From: Oscillospiraceae bacterium
GTDB taxonomy: Bacteria; Bacillota; Clostridia; Oscillospirales; Oscillospiraceae
Assembly (NCBI GenBank): GCA_017395085.1
Contig: JAFPWF010000006.1
Location: 39,952 to 103,951 of the forward strand
Reading direction: 5' to 3'
DNA length: 64,000 nucleotides
Below are positions 41,690 to 49,150 of this stretch, one piece after another (position 1 is the stretch's first letter; each line of letters opens with the position of its first letter). A program made the translations under genes and the position numbers. Under the pieces are notes generated by a model. It made no database searches. It was not told where the DNA came from and worked only from the letters and a program-made list of their open reading frames with translations.

Positions 41690-43381
41690 TTAATGATGAC
41701 CGTGCAGTGGGTAGTGGATGTGCAGAAGATCGTGGGCACGGCCCTTCAAAAGCTCGTCGTAGACATAGTCCAGCGCCGGGTTCTGCTGCGGAATCTTGAG
41801 CTCGCACGCTTCATCCGCCTTGAAGATGGCTTCCACACGCTCTCTCTTGCGTGCGTTGGAGGCGGGCGGCTGGCCGCCGCCGCCGATGCAGCCGTTCGGG
41901 CAGGCCATGACTTCGATGAAGTCAAAGTACTCCTCGCCGCTTTCGACCTTCTCAATCAGTTTGTCGGCGTTGCCGAGACCGTTCGCCACGGCAATCTTGA
42001 TGGTGAGGTCGCCCGCCGTGACGCTGAAGGCTTTGATCCCGTCCAGACCGCGCACGCCGCACTCGGCAATTGTCTTCAGGGTGTCCGGCGATGCGCTGTC
42101 CAGCACGCGGCGGATGACTGCTTCGGTCACGCCGCCCGTGACGCCGAAGATGACTCCGGCGCCGGTGTAGTCGCCGAGAGGGCTGTCGGGCTCGGAATCG
42201 GGCAGGTTCTTAAAGTCGATGCCGGCCGCTTTAATGAGCTTGCCGAGCTCATCGGTGGTCAGGACCAGGTCTATGAGGCGCTTGCCGTCCTTTTCAAGTT
42301 CAGGACGTTTGGCTTCGAACTTCTTCGCCGTGCAGGGCATGATGGCAACAGAGTAGACATCCTCATCCGCAAACTGCTGGCGGATCAGCGCACCGAACAT
42401 TTCCATTGGGCTTCCGCAGGTGGAAACCTGGGGCATCAGATTCGGGTGCGCCTTCTCGACATGCTGGATCCATCCCGGGCAGCAGGAGGTGAACATTGGA
42501 AGCTTCGCGCCGGACTTGACTTTCTCCAGAAACTCGGCGCTCTCTTCCATGATTGTAAGGTCGGCGGTGAGGTTGGTGTCGTAAACCACGTCGAAGCCCA
42601 GCCTTCTGAGCGCGGTGACCAGCTTGCCGGTAACAGGCTCATCGGCTGGCATGCCGAACTGCTCCGCCAGGCCGACACGGACGCTGGGTGCGTACTGAAC
42701 CACAACCCGTTTGTTCGGGTCATTCAACATATCCCACATTTCGGGGATCTGGCGGTTGATGGTGATGGCGCCGGTGGGGCAGACCGCCGCGCACTGCCCG
42801 CAGCCGACGCAGCCGGTTTCACTGAGCATCTTGCCGAAGCCCGGGGCGACAACCGCTCTCTTGCCGCGCTTGGTGAAATCAATGGCGCCGATATTCTGGA
42901 CTTCCGCGCACATGCGGACGCAGAGGCCGCACAGAATGCACTTGGAGGGATCCCGGGTAATGCAGGGGGAGGAGACATCCAGCGGAAGCCTGGCATAGGT
43001 GTTTTCCGTAAAGCGCGGTTCCACCACATTATAGCGGTGGGCATACTCCTGCAGTTTGCAGCTGCCGCTCTGGTCGCAGGTCAGGCACTCCGCACGGTGG
43101 CTGCTCATCAGGAGCTGCAGCGTAGTATGGCGGCTCTCCAGAACCTTCTTGGTGTGGGTGTTGACAATCATGCCGTTGCGGGGCTGCATGGAGCAGGCCG
43201 CATCCATCGCGCCACGGTCGTTTTCCACCAGGCAGAGACGGCAGCCGCCGTAGATTGAAAGGTTCTCACAGTAGCACAGGGAAGGAATGTCAATCCCGTT
43301 GTTCCGGGCAACTTCGAGAACGTTGCGCTCATTGGTAAAGGGACACTCGATCCCGTCGATGATCATTTTCTTCTCAGCCAT
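41690..43381 (-). CDS. hydA: [FeFe] hydrogenase catalytic subunit (bifurcating type)
   Basis: Cytoplasmic H-cluster enzyme, 563 residues. N-terminal [2Fe-2S] domain (Cys around 36-50), a His-Cys3 [4Fe-4S] site (HRAECLTCDQSGSCKLQ), two ferredoxin clusters (CILCGLCVRMC and CVGCGQCAAVC), then the H domain with L1 TSCCPGW, L2 MPCTAKKFE and L3 EVMACPNGCIGGGGQP. All H-cluster cysteines are present, including the proton-transfer Cys. With HydB and HydC it should couple ferredoxin and NAD(H) to H2. The C-terminus (LLHIHYPLHGHH) is His-rich. It is the last gene of the operon. HydEFG maturases are not in the window. Confidence 0.95.
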   Translation of the reverse strand: MAEKKMIIDGIECPFTNERNVLEVARNNGIDIPSLCYCENLSIYGGCRLCLVENDRGAMDAACSMQPRNGMIVNTHTKKVLESRHTTLQLLMSSHRAECLTCDQSGSCKLQEYAHRYNVVEPRFTENTYARLPLDVSSPCITRDPSKCILCGLCVRMCAEVQNIGAIDFTKRGKRAVVAPGFGKMLSETGCVGCGQCAAVCPTGAITINRQIPEMWDMLNDPNKRVVVQYAPSVRVGLAEQFGMPADEPVTGKLVTALRRLGFDVVYDTNLTADLTIMEESAEFLEKVKSGAKLPMFTSCCPGWIQHVEKAHPNLMPQVSTCGSPMEMFGALIRQQFADEDVYSVAIMPCTAKKFEAKRPELEKDGKRLIDLVLTTDELGKLIKAAGIDFKNLPDSEPDSPLGDYTGAGVIFGVTGGVTEAVIRRVLDSASPDTLKTIAECGVRGLDGIKAFSVTAGDLTIKIAVANGLGNADKLIEKVESGEEYFDFIEVMACPNGCIGGGGQPPASNARKRERVEAIFKADEACELKIPQQNPALDYVYDELLKGRAHDLLHIHYPLHGHH

Positions 43382-43384
43382 GAC

Positions 43385-45271
43385 TTATCCCTCCTTGATG
43401 GCGCCGACCGGGCAGTTGGCTTTGCAGGTGCCGCATTTGATGCACTTGATCGGGTCAATGACATGCTGATGGCGAACCGTGCCGGTAATCGCTTCCACCG
43501 GGCAGTTGCGGGCGCACTTGGTGCAGCCGATGCACTTGTCGGTGATCACATACTGCGACAGCGCCTTACAGGTACCGCAGTGGCAGCGTTTGTCACGGAT
43601 GTGCTCGATGTACTCCTCTTCGAAGTTCTGCAGGGTGGAAAGCACCGGGTTCGGCGCCGTTTTGCCCAGGCCGCAGAGCGAAGAAGTCTGTACCATTTTT
43701 CCCAGGCTCTTGAGTTCGTCGATGTCGCTCATTTTGCCGTTGCCCTGGGTGATGCGGGTCAGAATCTCGTTCATGCGGGTGGTGCCTTCGCGGCAGGGTG
43801 TGCACTTGCCGCAGGATTCCTCGCAGATAAAGTTCATGAAGAACTGCGCGATGTTGACCATGCAGCTGTCTTCATCCATGACGACCAGACCGCCGGAGCC
43901 GATGATCGCGCCGACCTTTTTGAGGGAGTCGAAGTCCATCGGCAGGTCAAGGTGGGCTTCGGTCAGGCAGCCGCCGGAGGGGCCGCCGATCTGCACCGCC
44001 TTGAACTTCTTGCCGTTCTTGATGCCGCCGCCGATGTCATAGACGACCTCGCGGAGCGTGGTGCCCATCGGGACCTCGATGAGGCCGGTGTTCACGACGT
44101 TACCGGTCAGGGCAAAGGCCTTGGTGCCGGAGCTGCCATCGGTACCGACGGAACGGAACCACGCCGCGCCCTTCTTGATGATGTCGGGGACGTTTGCGAA
44201 GGTTTCGACGTTGTTGAGGCAGGTGGGCCTGCCGAAGAGGCCTTTATCCACGCTTCTGGGCGGTTTGGTGCGCGGCATGCCGCGGTTGCCTTCAATGGAC
44301 GCCGTCATGGCGGAGCCTTCGCCGCAGACAAAGGCGCCCGCGCCGCGGTTGATGTGCATGTGGAAGCTCTTGCCGCTGCCGAGAATGTTGTCACCGATCA
44401 GGCCGAGTTCTTCCGCCTGCTCAATGGCGATAGTCAGGCGGTGCACCGCCAGCGGGTATTCCGCACGGACATAGATGTAGCCCTCGGTGGAATCCGTCGC
44501 CACACCGGCTATGATCATGCCTTCGAGAATCTTGTGCGGGTCGCCTTCCATGCAGGAACGGTCCATGAAGGCGCCGGGGTCGCCCTCGTCGCCGTTGCAG
44601 ACGATGTACTTGACCGGCTCTTCCTTGTGTGCCGCAACCTGGGCCCACTTTTTACCGGTCGGGAAGCCGGCGCCGCCGCGCCCGCGCAGGCCGGAGTCGG
44701 ACACTTCCTGAATGATCTCTTCCCCGCTCAGTTCAAACAGGCACTTGGCAAGAGCGGAATAACCCCCGATGGAAAGATACTCTTCGATGCTTTCGGCGTC
44801 GATGTGACCGCAGTGCTCCAGCACGCGGCGGGTCTGCTTCTTATAGAAAGGGATGTCCTCCTGGCGCTTGTAAAGCTCACCGTTCTGGTGATAGCCGAGG
44901 CGTTCGATAAACTCGCCGCCGATCAGGGTCTTTTCAACGATCTCCTGCACATCCGCAACTTTTACCTTGGTGTACAGCCAGCCTTCCGGCTCGATGCGCA
45001 CCAGCGGGCCCATTTCGCAGAAGCCGTGGCAGCCGGATTTTTTGAGGCCGGTCACGGAGCCGCCGCATTCGGTGAGGTTGAGGGCGATTTCACAGGGAAC
45101 GCCCTGCGCATCCATCTGGGCCTTCAGTTCGTCAAAGACCTTGAGGTTCCCGCCTGCCGCGCAGCCGGTACCGCAGCAGACCAGCACTTTGCGCTTCTCG
45201 TTTTCACGGGCGCGGATGCATGCTTCCTGCAGGGTTTTGAATTCTTCGAGGTTGCTGATTCTCTGTCTCAT
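43385..45271 (-). CDS. hydB: Bifurcating hydrogenase NADH-binding subunit (NuoF-like)
   Basis: Flavin and NAD(H)-binding subunit, 628 residues. N-terminal thioredoxin-like [2Fe-2S] domain (CCGTGC ... GCHGFCE, about 32-83), NuoF core with FMN/NAD loop GRGGAGFPTGKKW (about 198-210) and ALTGNVVNTG, a [4Fe-4S] site ESCGKCTPCREG (about 480), and a C-terminal two-cluster ferredoxin domain (CIGCTKCARNC, CIKCGTCKANC). This layout matches HydB of the Thermotoga and Moorella bifurcating hydrogenases, where the FMN splits electrons. It sits between hydC and hydA with three-base gaps, as a clear operon. Confidence 0.95.
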   Translation of the reverse strand: MRQRISNLEEFKTLQEACIRARENEKRKVLVCCGTGCAAGGNLKVFDELKAQMDAQGVPCEIALNLTECGGSVTGLKKSGCHGFCEMGPLVRIEPEGWLYTKVKVADVQEIVEKTLIGGEFIERLGYHQNGELYKRQEDIPFYKKQTRRVLEHCGHIDAESIEEYLSIGGYSALAKCLFELSGEEIIQEVSDSGLRGRGGAGFPTGKKWAQVAAHKEEPVKYIVCNGDEGDPGAFMDRSCMEGDPHKILEGMIIAGVATDSTEGYIYVRAEYPLAVHRLTIAIEQAEELGLIGDNILGSGKSFHMHINRGAGAFVCGEGSAMTASIEGNRGMPRTKPPRSVDKGLFGRPTCLNNVETFANVPDIIKKGAAWFRSVGTDGSSGTKAFALTGNVVNTGLIEVPMGTTLREVVYDIGGGIKNGKKFKAVQIGGPSGGCLTEAHLDLPMDFDSLKKVGAIIGSGGLVVMDEDSCMVNIAQFFMNFICEESCGKCTPCREGTTRMNEILTRITQGNGKMSDIDELKSLGKMVQTSSLCGLGKTAPNPVLSTLQNFEEEYIEHIRDKRCHCGTCKALSQYVITDKCIGCTKCARNCPVEAITGTVRHQHVIDPIKCIKCGTCKANCPVGAIKEG

Positions 45272-45274
45272 CCG

Positions 45275-45748
45275 TCAGGCCTCCCCTCTCAGCTCCGCCA
45301 CCAGCGCTCTGGCCTTTTCAGGCGTCATCGCAGGATGAACGGTTTCATTCACCATGACGACCGGACTCAGCCCGCAGGCACCGAGGCAGGAGACGATCTC
45401 CAGGGTGAACAGGCCGTCGTCCGAGGTGGGTTTGTGTTCATCAGTTCCTGTGGCATCATAGAGTGCCTGCAGCACCGTGCTGCTCTTGCGGACATGGCAT
45501 GCCGTGCCGCGGCAGACTTTCAGGACATACTTGCCCTTTGCATCCAGGGAAAAGTTCCCGTAAAAAGTTGCCACGCCATAGAGTTTTGATTCGCTCATGC
45601 CGACCTTTTTGGCAATATACTCCAGCGCCTCCTGTGGAAGATAACGGTATTGCTCCTGGACGTCCTGCATGATTGCGATGATCCGCGCCTTGTCGTTGTC
45701 ATATTTTTCCAGAACGGAATCTATGAACTTCTGATCAACGGTTTCCAA
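45275..45748 (-). CDS. hydC: Bifurcating hydrogenase NuoE-like [2Fe-2S] subunit
   Basis: Thioredoxin-fold [2Fe-2S] subunit, 157 residues, as NuoE/HydC. Cluster ligands are CRGTAC (about 79-84) and CLGACG (about 119-124); the N-terminal helical part has YRYLPQEALEYIA. The start is a TTG codon preceded by AGGAAAGGAAG; no ATG fits. It is the first gene of hydC-hydB-hydA and is expressed from the promoter at 45831-45859. Confidence 0.93.
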   Translation of the reverse strand: METVDQKFIDSVLEKYDNDKARIIAIMQDVQEQYRYLPQEALEYIAKKVGMSESKLYGVATFYGNFSLDAKGKYVLKVCRGTACHVRKSSTVLQALYDATGTDEHKPTSDDGLFTLEIVSCLGACGLSPVVMVNETVHPAMTPEKARALVAELRGEA

Positions 45749-45830
45749 GGTAATCGCTTCCTTTCCTTCAGATTTATTATGCGTTTCCTGCCCCTATATC
45801 CGGTCAGTTCCGCAGATCTGTCTAAATTTT

Positions 45831-45859
45831 ATCATACACTATAGTTAAAAAAATGACAA
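45831..45859 (-). promoter_or_regulatory. Sigma-A promoter of hydCBA
   Basis: On the minus strand TTGTCA (45859-45854), 17-bp spacer, TATGAT (45836-45831). The -35 box lies within the palindrome at 45855-45871. Transcript start should be near 45824, about 75 bases before the hydC start. Confidence 0.7.
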
Positions 45860-45871
45860 GTAAAACTTGTC
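45855..45871. promoter_or_regulatory. Operator-like palindrome overlapping the hydCBA -35 box
   Basis: GACAAGT AAA ACTTGTC, a perfect 7-bp inverted repeat with T/A runs on both sides. By shape it could be an intrinsic terminator on either strand, but no gene ends here: both neighbours diverge. An operator is the better reading. Confidence 0.55.
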
Positions 45872-45915
45872 GTTTTTCCATATTTTGTGAATAATCACGG
45901 TTTTCACCCGGTTCA

Positions 45916-45944
45916 TTGACAGGATTTGCTTTTCGAAGTACAAT
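45916..45944 (+). promoter_or_regulatory. Sigma-A promoter of the TM1266-like/ABC importer operon
   Basis: TTGACA (45916-45921), 17-bp spacer, TACAAT (45939-45944). Start of transcription near 45951 gives a structured leader of about 160 bases before the first gene. Confidence 0.8.
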
Positions 45945-45950
45945 ATTGCC

Positions 45951-46089
45951 AGACTCCCGGCTGCGAGCGCCGCTTTCAGCAGGGATACCGTTCAATACTG
46001 ACGCCGAAATGTTATTGAGGCGGAAGGATGATTACAGCGAAACAGCCCTTTGGGGCTTAAGTTGCCATGCCTTCCGGCATGGCTTTTTT
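45951..46089 (+). ncRNA. Structured mRNA leader, candidate riboswitch/attenuator
   Basis: The leader can form: a 5' stem-loop (TCCC/GGGA and GCTG/CAGC, 45953-45984); a helix CCG-TTCAATA with TATTGAG-CGG (45988-46023); a small stem AGCCC/GGGCT with loop TTTG (about 46044-46057); and an intrinsic terminator (46064-46089). Bases 46021-46030 can instead pair with 46066-46076 over ten base pairs with one bulge. That would break both the second helix and the terminator, a classic anti-terminator. I do not recognise a known riboswitch class (TPP, cobalamin, SAM, ZTP and guanidine patterns are absent). Confidence 0.65.
46064..46089 (+). terminator. Leader terminator before the TM1266-like gene
   Basis: Perfect 8-bp stem GCCATGCC/GGCATGGC with tetraloop TTCC, followed at once by six T. 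It ends 21 bases before the start codon, so it must be regulated for the operon to be expressed. Confidence 0.85.
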
Positions 46090-46110
46090 GGTGAGAAAGG
46101 AGATTTCCAC

Positions 46111-46377
46111 ATGGCTGAAGACCGCCGCATTGCCGCTGTTTCCATTCTGGTTGAAAATCAGGATTCTGTCGAAGCTCTTAACGCCATCCTGCACGAATAT
46201 GCGCCGTACATTCTCGGCAGAATGGGTATCCCCTACCGCGAACGCAGCATCAGCATCATCTGTCTTGCCGTAGACGCCCCCATGGATGTGATCAACACCA
46301 TGACCGGCCGGCTCGGCCGCCTCCCCGGCATCAGCGCGAAAGCTGCTGTTTCCAAACGCAGCGGCACCGAAGAATAA
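46111..46377 (+). CDS. TM1266-like putative iron-only hydrogenase system regulator
   Basis: Small cytoplasmic protein of 88 residues with the ACT/NikR-C-like ferredoxin-type fold expected for the TM1266 family: RIAAVSILVENQDSVEALNAIL, then the YILGRMGIPY motif (about 33-43) and the SIICLAVDAP strand, then a helix with TGRLGRLPGISAKAAVSK. Family members occur with [FeFe] hydrogenase or HydEFG genes; the biochemical role is unproven. Here it is the first gene after the structured leader, divergent from hydCBA. AAAGGAG precedes the ATG. It could bind a metabolite or metal and act on hyd expression. Confidence 0.85.
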   Translation: MAEDRRIAAVSILVENQDSVEALNAILHEYAPYILGRMGIPYRERSISIICLAVDAPMDVINTMTGRLGRLPGISAKAAVSKRSGTEE

Positions 46378-46418
46378 GCAAACTTCATAAAAACAGTGAT
46401 AGAAAGAAGGTATCCCTG

Positions 46419-47558
46419 ATGAAAACATCCCGTATTACAGCTGCAGCCCTGCTGCTTCTCTTCTGCCTTTTCCTCACCGCCTGCGGAGGGAAAACATCCG
46501 GATCTCCGGCCCCTTCCCCTGCCGCTTCAGAGGCGCCCGCTGCAGAGGCCGCCCCTTCCGCCGCGCCGGAAGAAGCAGTCGCTCAGGAAGAACCCGCTCA
46601 GGAAGAACCCGCCGCCCCGGAAGCTGTGGGGGAATCCGCTGAGGAACCCGGAGTTGTTGCCGAGCCTGACGCTTCGATGCCCGTCCGCGTCATGACCCTG
46701 AACGGAACCACCGGCTTTGGGCTGGCTGGCCTCATTGCGGAGAGCAACGCGGGAAACACCGCACAGAATTACAGCTTTACCGTGGAAACCGATGCTTCAA
46801 ATATCACCGCCGCGCTTGTCAACGGCAGCTGCGACATCGCCGCACTCCCGACCAACGCTGCCTCCGCGCTGTACAACAAAACAGAAGGCGGAGTTCAGGT
46901 TCTGGCCCTGAACACCCGCGGCGTGCTGTATGTGCTCTCTGACGGCACGGTTCCCGTAGAAAGCTTTGCGGATCTCAACGGGCAGACTGTCTATGTTCCG
47001 GCACAGAACCCGAGCTTCATTTTCGGTTTTCTGTGCAGCGCGAACGACATCAGTGTCAGCATCGACAACACCTATGCCCAGCCTGCGGAACTGAACGCCG
47101 CAGTCGCCACCGGGCAGGTGCATCTGGCGGTTTTGCCTGAACCGATGGTCACCGTTGCCTGCAGTCAGAACAGCGACCTGCAGATCGTCCTGGACCTGAC
47201 GGAAGAGTGGGACCGCGTTGCAGAACCGGGCAGCCTGGTACAGGGCTGCGTCGTCGTCCGCACCGAGTTTGCCAAAGAGCATCCGGAAGAGGTTCTGGCA
47301 TTCCTGAAGGACTATGAGGCGTCCGTCGCCCTGCTGACAGACGACCCCGCCGCTGCAGCACAGAAGATTGAAGAAACCGGTATCTTTGCCAAGGCCGCGG
47401 TTGCACAAAAGGCTATCCCGCACTGCAACATCTGCTTTGTCACCGGTGCAGAGATGCAGGCACAGCTCTCCACCTTTCTGGAGATCATGGCTGAAACCGT
47501 TCCGCAGTCCATCGGCGGCGCGGTTCCCGGGCCTGATTTCTACTGCATCCTGCAATGA
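46419..47558 (+). CDS. ABC transporter substrate-binding lipoprotein (SsuA/NMT1-like)
   Basis: Secreted lipoprotein, 379 residues. The signal peptide ends in the lipobox LTAC with Cys22. Residues 24-88 form a Pro/Ala/Glu-rich spacer with repeated AQEEPA units. The rest fits the nitrate/sulfonate/thiamine-precursor binding family: RVMTLNGTTGFGLAGL, a CDIAALPTNAASALY segment like the DIAxxP region of MetQ/NMT1-type proteins, and VHLAVLPEPM. The ligand is unknown. AGAAGG precedes the ATG. It overlaps the permease gene by four bases. Confidence 0.82.
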   Translation: MKTSRITAAALLLLFCLFLTACGGKTSGSPAPSPAASEAPAAEAAPSAAPEEAVAQEEPAQEEPAAPEAVGESAEEPGVVAEPDASMPVRVMTLNGTTGFGLAGLIAESNAGNTAQNYSFTVETDASNITAALVNGSCDIAALPTNAASALYNKTEGGVQVLALNTRGVLYVLSDGTVPVESFADLNGQTVYVPAQNPSFIFGFLCSANDISVSIDNTYAQPAELNAAVATGQVHLAVLPEPMVTVACSQNSDLQIVLDLTEEWDRVAEPGSLVQGCVVVRTEFAKEHPEEVLAFLKDYEASVALLTDDPAAAAQKIEETGIFAKAAVAQKAIPHCNICFVTGAEMQAQLSTFLEIMAETVPQSIGGAVPGPDFYCILQ

Positions 47559-48391
47559 AGCCTTCCGCAGAGAAGAAAAACAAGTCTGCCGGCAGATGGC
47601 AGCGCTTTTCCGGCAGCAGGCTTTCGCATCCGGCCGTGTGGCTCTTCTGGATTGCAGTATGGTTCCTGCTTTCCCTGCTGGTCCACCGTGAACTGCTGCT
47701 GCCCGGCCCGCTTCAGGTGCTTCAGAAGCTTGGTTCCATGATGCTGACCGGGGCATTCTGGTCCAGCGTTGCGCTGAGCCTGCTGCGGATTCTCGGCGGG
47801 ATTCTGGCTGCGCTGATTCTGGGTGTGCTGTTGGCTATCCTGACGGAATACAGCAGTCTTGCCAAAGCGCTGTTCTCCCCGCTTATGCTGCTGGTGCGCA
47901 GCACCCCTGTTGTATCCTTCATCATTCTGGCACTGATCTGGCTGGGAAGGGATATCCTGCCGCTGTTCATCTCGGCCCTGATGGTGCTACCGGTTGTCTG
48001 GGCAAACGTCTCCGCCGGCATTGCCGGAAGGGATCCGCAGCTGATGGAAATGGCAAGGGTCTACAGGCTCCCCCGCGGGCGGGTTTTCCGGCGGATCACA
48101 GTGCCGTCGGTCCTGCCGCACTTTCGGGCGGCGCTTCGCTCCGCCCTCGGTCTCGGCTGGAAAGCAGGCATCGCCGCCGAAGTGCTGACGGTGCCGAAAC
48201 AGGCGATCGGGCGGATGATCTACGAGTCCAAGCTCTATCTGGAAACCACAGAACTCTTTGCCTGGACTCTGACGGTGATCCTGCTCAGCTATGTCATCGA
48301 GCGCCTGCTGCTCCGGCTGGTACTTCTGCCCGGCAGCGTGCCCAAAGCGAAGGATATCTCCGGGCAGAAGGAGGAGGTCGGCCGTGCTTGA
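47555..48391 (+). CDS. ABC transporter permease (SsuC/TauC type)
   Basis: Membrane subunit of 278 residues with about six hydrophobic helices. The EAA loop is visible as ELMEMARVYRLPRGRVFRRITVP-like sequence near residue 160, which contacts the ATPase. Layout and length match the sulfonate/nitrate/taurine/thiamine-precursor group. The C-terminal 25 residues are basic and polar. It overlaps the lipoprotein gene upstream and the ATPase gene downstream. Confidence 0.88.
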   Translation: MKPSAEKKNKSAGRWQRFSGSRLSHPAVWLFWIAVWFLLSLLVHRELLLPGPLQVLQKLGSMMLTGAFWSSVALSLLRILGGILAALILGVLLAILTEYSSLAKALFSPLMLLVRSTPVVSFIILALIWLGRDILPLFISALMVLPVVWANVSAGIAGRDPQLMEMARVYRLPRGRVFRRITVPSVLPHFRAALRSALGLGWKAGIAAEVLTVPKQAIGRMIYESKLYLETTELFAWTLTVILLSYVIERLLLRLVLLPGSVPKAKDISGQKEEVGRA

Positions 48392-48974
48392 GCTGAAAGA
48401 AATCTCCCTGTCCTTTTGGGGAAATGCGGTTCTGTCCAAATGCAGCCTGCATCTTGCCCCCGGTGACCGGATCGCCCTGATGGGCCCTTCGGGCTGCGGG
48501 AAAACTACTCTGCTCCGCACGGCTCTCTCTCTGCAGCAGCCCGACAGCGGGACTGTCATCTGCCGGGCACGAAAACCCGCCGCAGTTTTTCAGGAGCCGC
48601 GTCTGCTGCCATGGCTGACCACACTGGAGAACGTCAACCTGGTTCTTTCCGACACCCCCGAGACACTCCCCGCCGCCCAAGCATGGCTGGATTGTATGGA
48701 ACTCGGTGACTCCGCTCTGCTTTACCCTGCAGAGCTCTCCGGCGGCATGCAGCAGAGGGTTTCACTCGCCCGGGCGCTTGCCTGTAAACCCGACCTTCTG
48801 GTTCTGGATGAGCCTTTCAAAGGGCTGGATACTGCTCTGAATGACCGAATTCTCGAGGTATTGAAAAAAGCGTTGGATGGAGCTTCCCTTTTGCTTGCAA
48901 CCCACAGGGAGGAGGAAGCCCTCGCGCTCGGTTGCCGTATTGTCCGATATAATGCCGGGCAGTTTGTATCATAA
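48384..48974 (+). CDS. ABC transporter ATP-binding protein, short form
   Basis: Nucleotide-binding subunit of the same importer. Walker A GPSGCGKT (about residues 33-40), signature LSGGMQQR (about 113-120), Walker B DLLVLDEPFKGLD and the switch His in ATHREEEAL are all present. The protein has only 196 residues, 40-60 fewer than SsuB/TauB, with a shortened helical region and no C-terminal extension. The GTG at 48384 is the start, since GGAGGAGG lies just before it; it overlaps the permease stop by eight bases. Last gene of the operon. Confidence 0.9.
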   Translation: MLELKEISLSFWGNAVLSKCSLHLAPGDRIALMGPSGCGKTTLLRTALSLQQPDSGTVICRARKPAAVFQEPRLLPWLTTLENVNLVLSDTPETLPAAQAWLDCMELGDSALLYPAELSGGMQQRVSLARALACKPDLLVLDEPFKGLDTALNDRILEVLKKALDGASLLLATHREEEALALGCRIVRYNAGQFVS

Positions 48975-49087
48975 ATCATAAAATGCCAGTTTGCCTGCCG
49001 GCCTCATCTGCAGACCGACAGGGCAATAACATCTGCAATTCCCCGCCAAAAGATTTGTATCAGTATAAGTCAGTATAAGCAGAAAAA

Positions 49088-49113
49088 CGCCCGCGATCAG
49101 ATGACCGCGGGCG
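49088..49113 (-). terminator. Intrinsic terminator of the NSS symporter gene
   Basis: Eight-base GC-rich stem CGCCCGCG/CGCGGGCG with a 10-base loop, followed on the minus strand by TTTTTCTGC. It lies about 38 bases past the stop at 49151. Confidence 0.8.
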
Positions 49114-49150
49114 CCCTCTCAGGAGTGGATATGACGCATCTTGAAAGGTT

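Noticed and set aside
43463-45589. Plus-strand open frame of 708 codons antisense to hydB/hydC
   Set aside because: It is the mirror of strongly conserved hydB and hydC codons in GC-rich DNA; the peptide has no family features and no ribosome site.
45855-45877. Bidirectional intrinsic terminator at the hyd palindrome
   Set aside because: No gene ends on either side, both neighbours diverge, and the arms overlap a good -35 box; operator is more likely.
45885-45898. Rex-binding site upstream of the TM1266-like gene
   Set aside because: Only one arm fits TTGTGA; the other is TCACGG rather than TCACAA, so it was not listed as a site, only mentioned.
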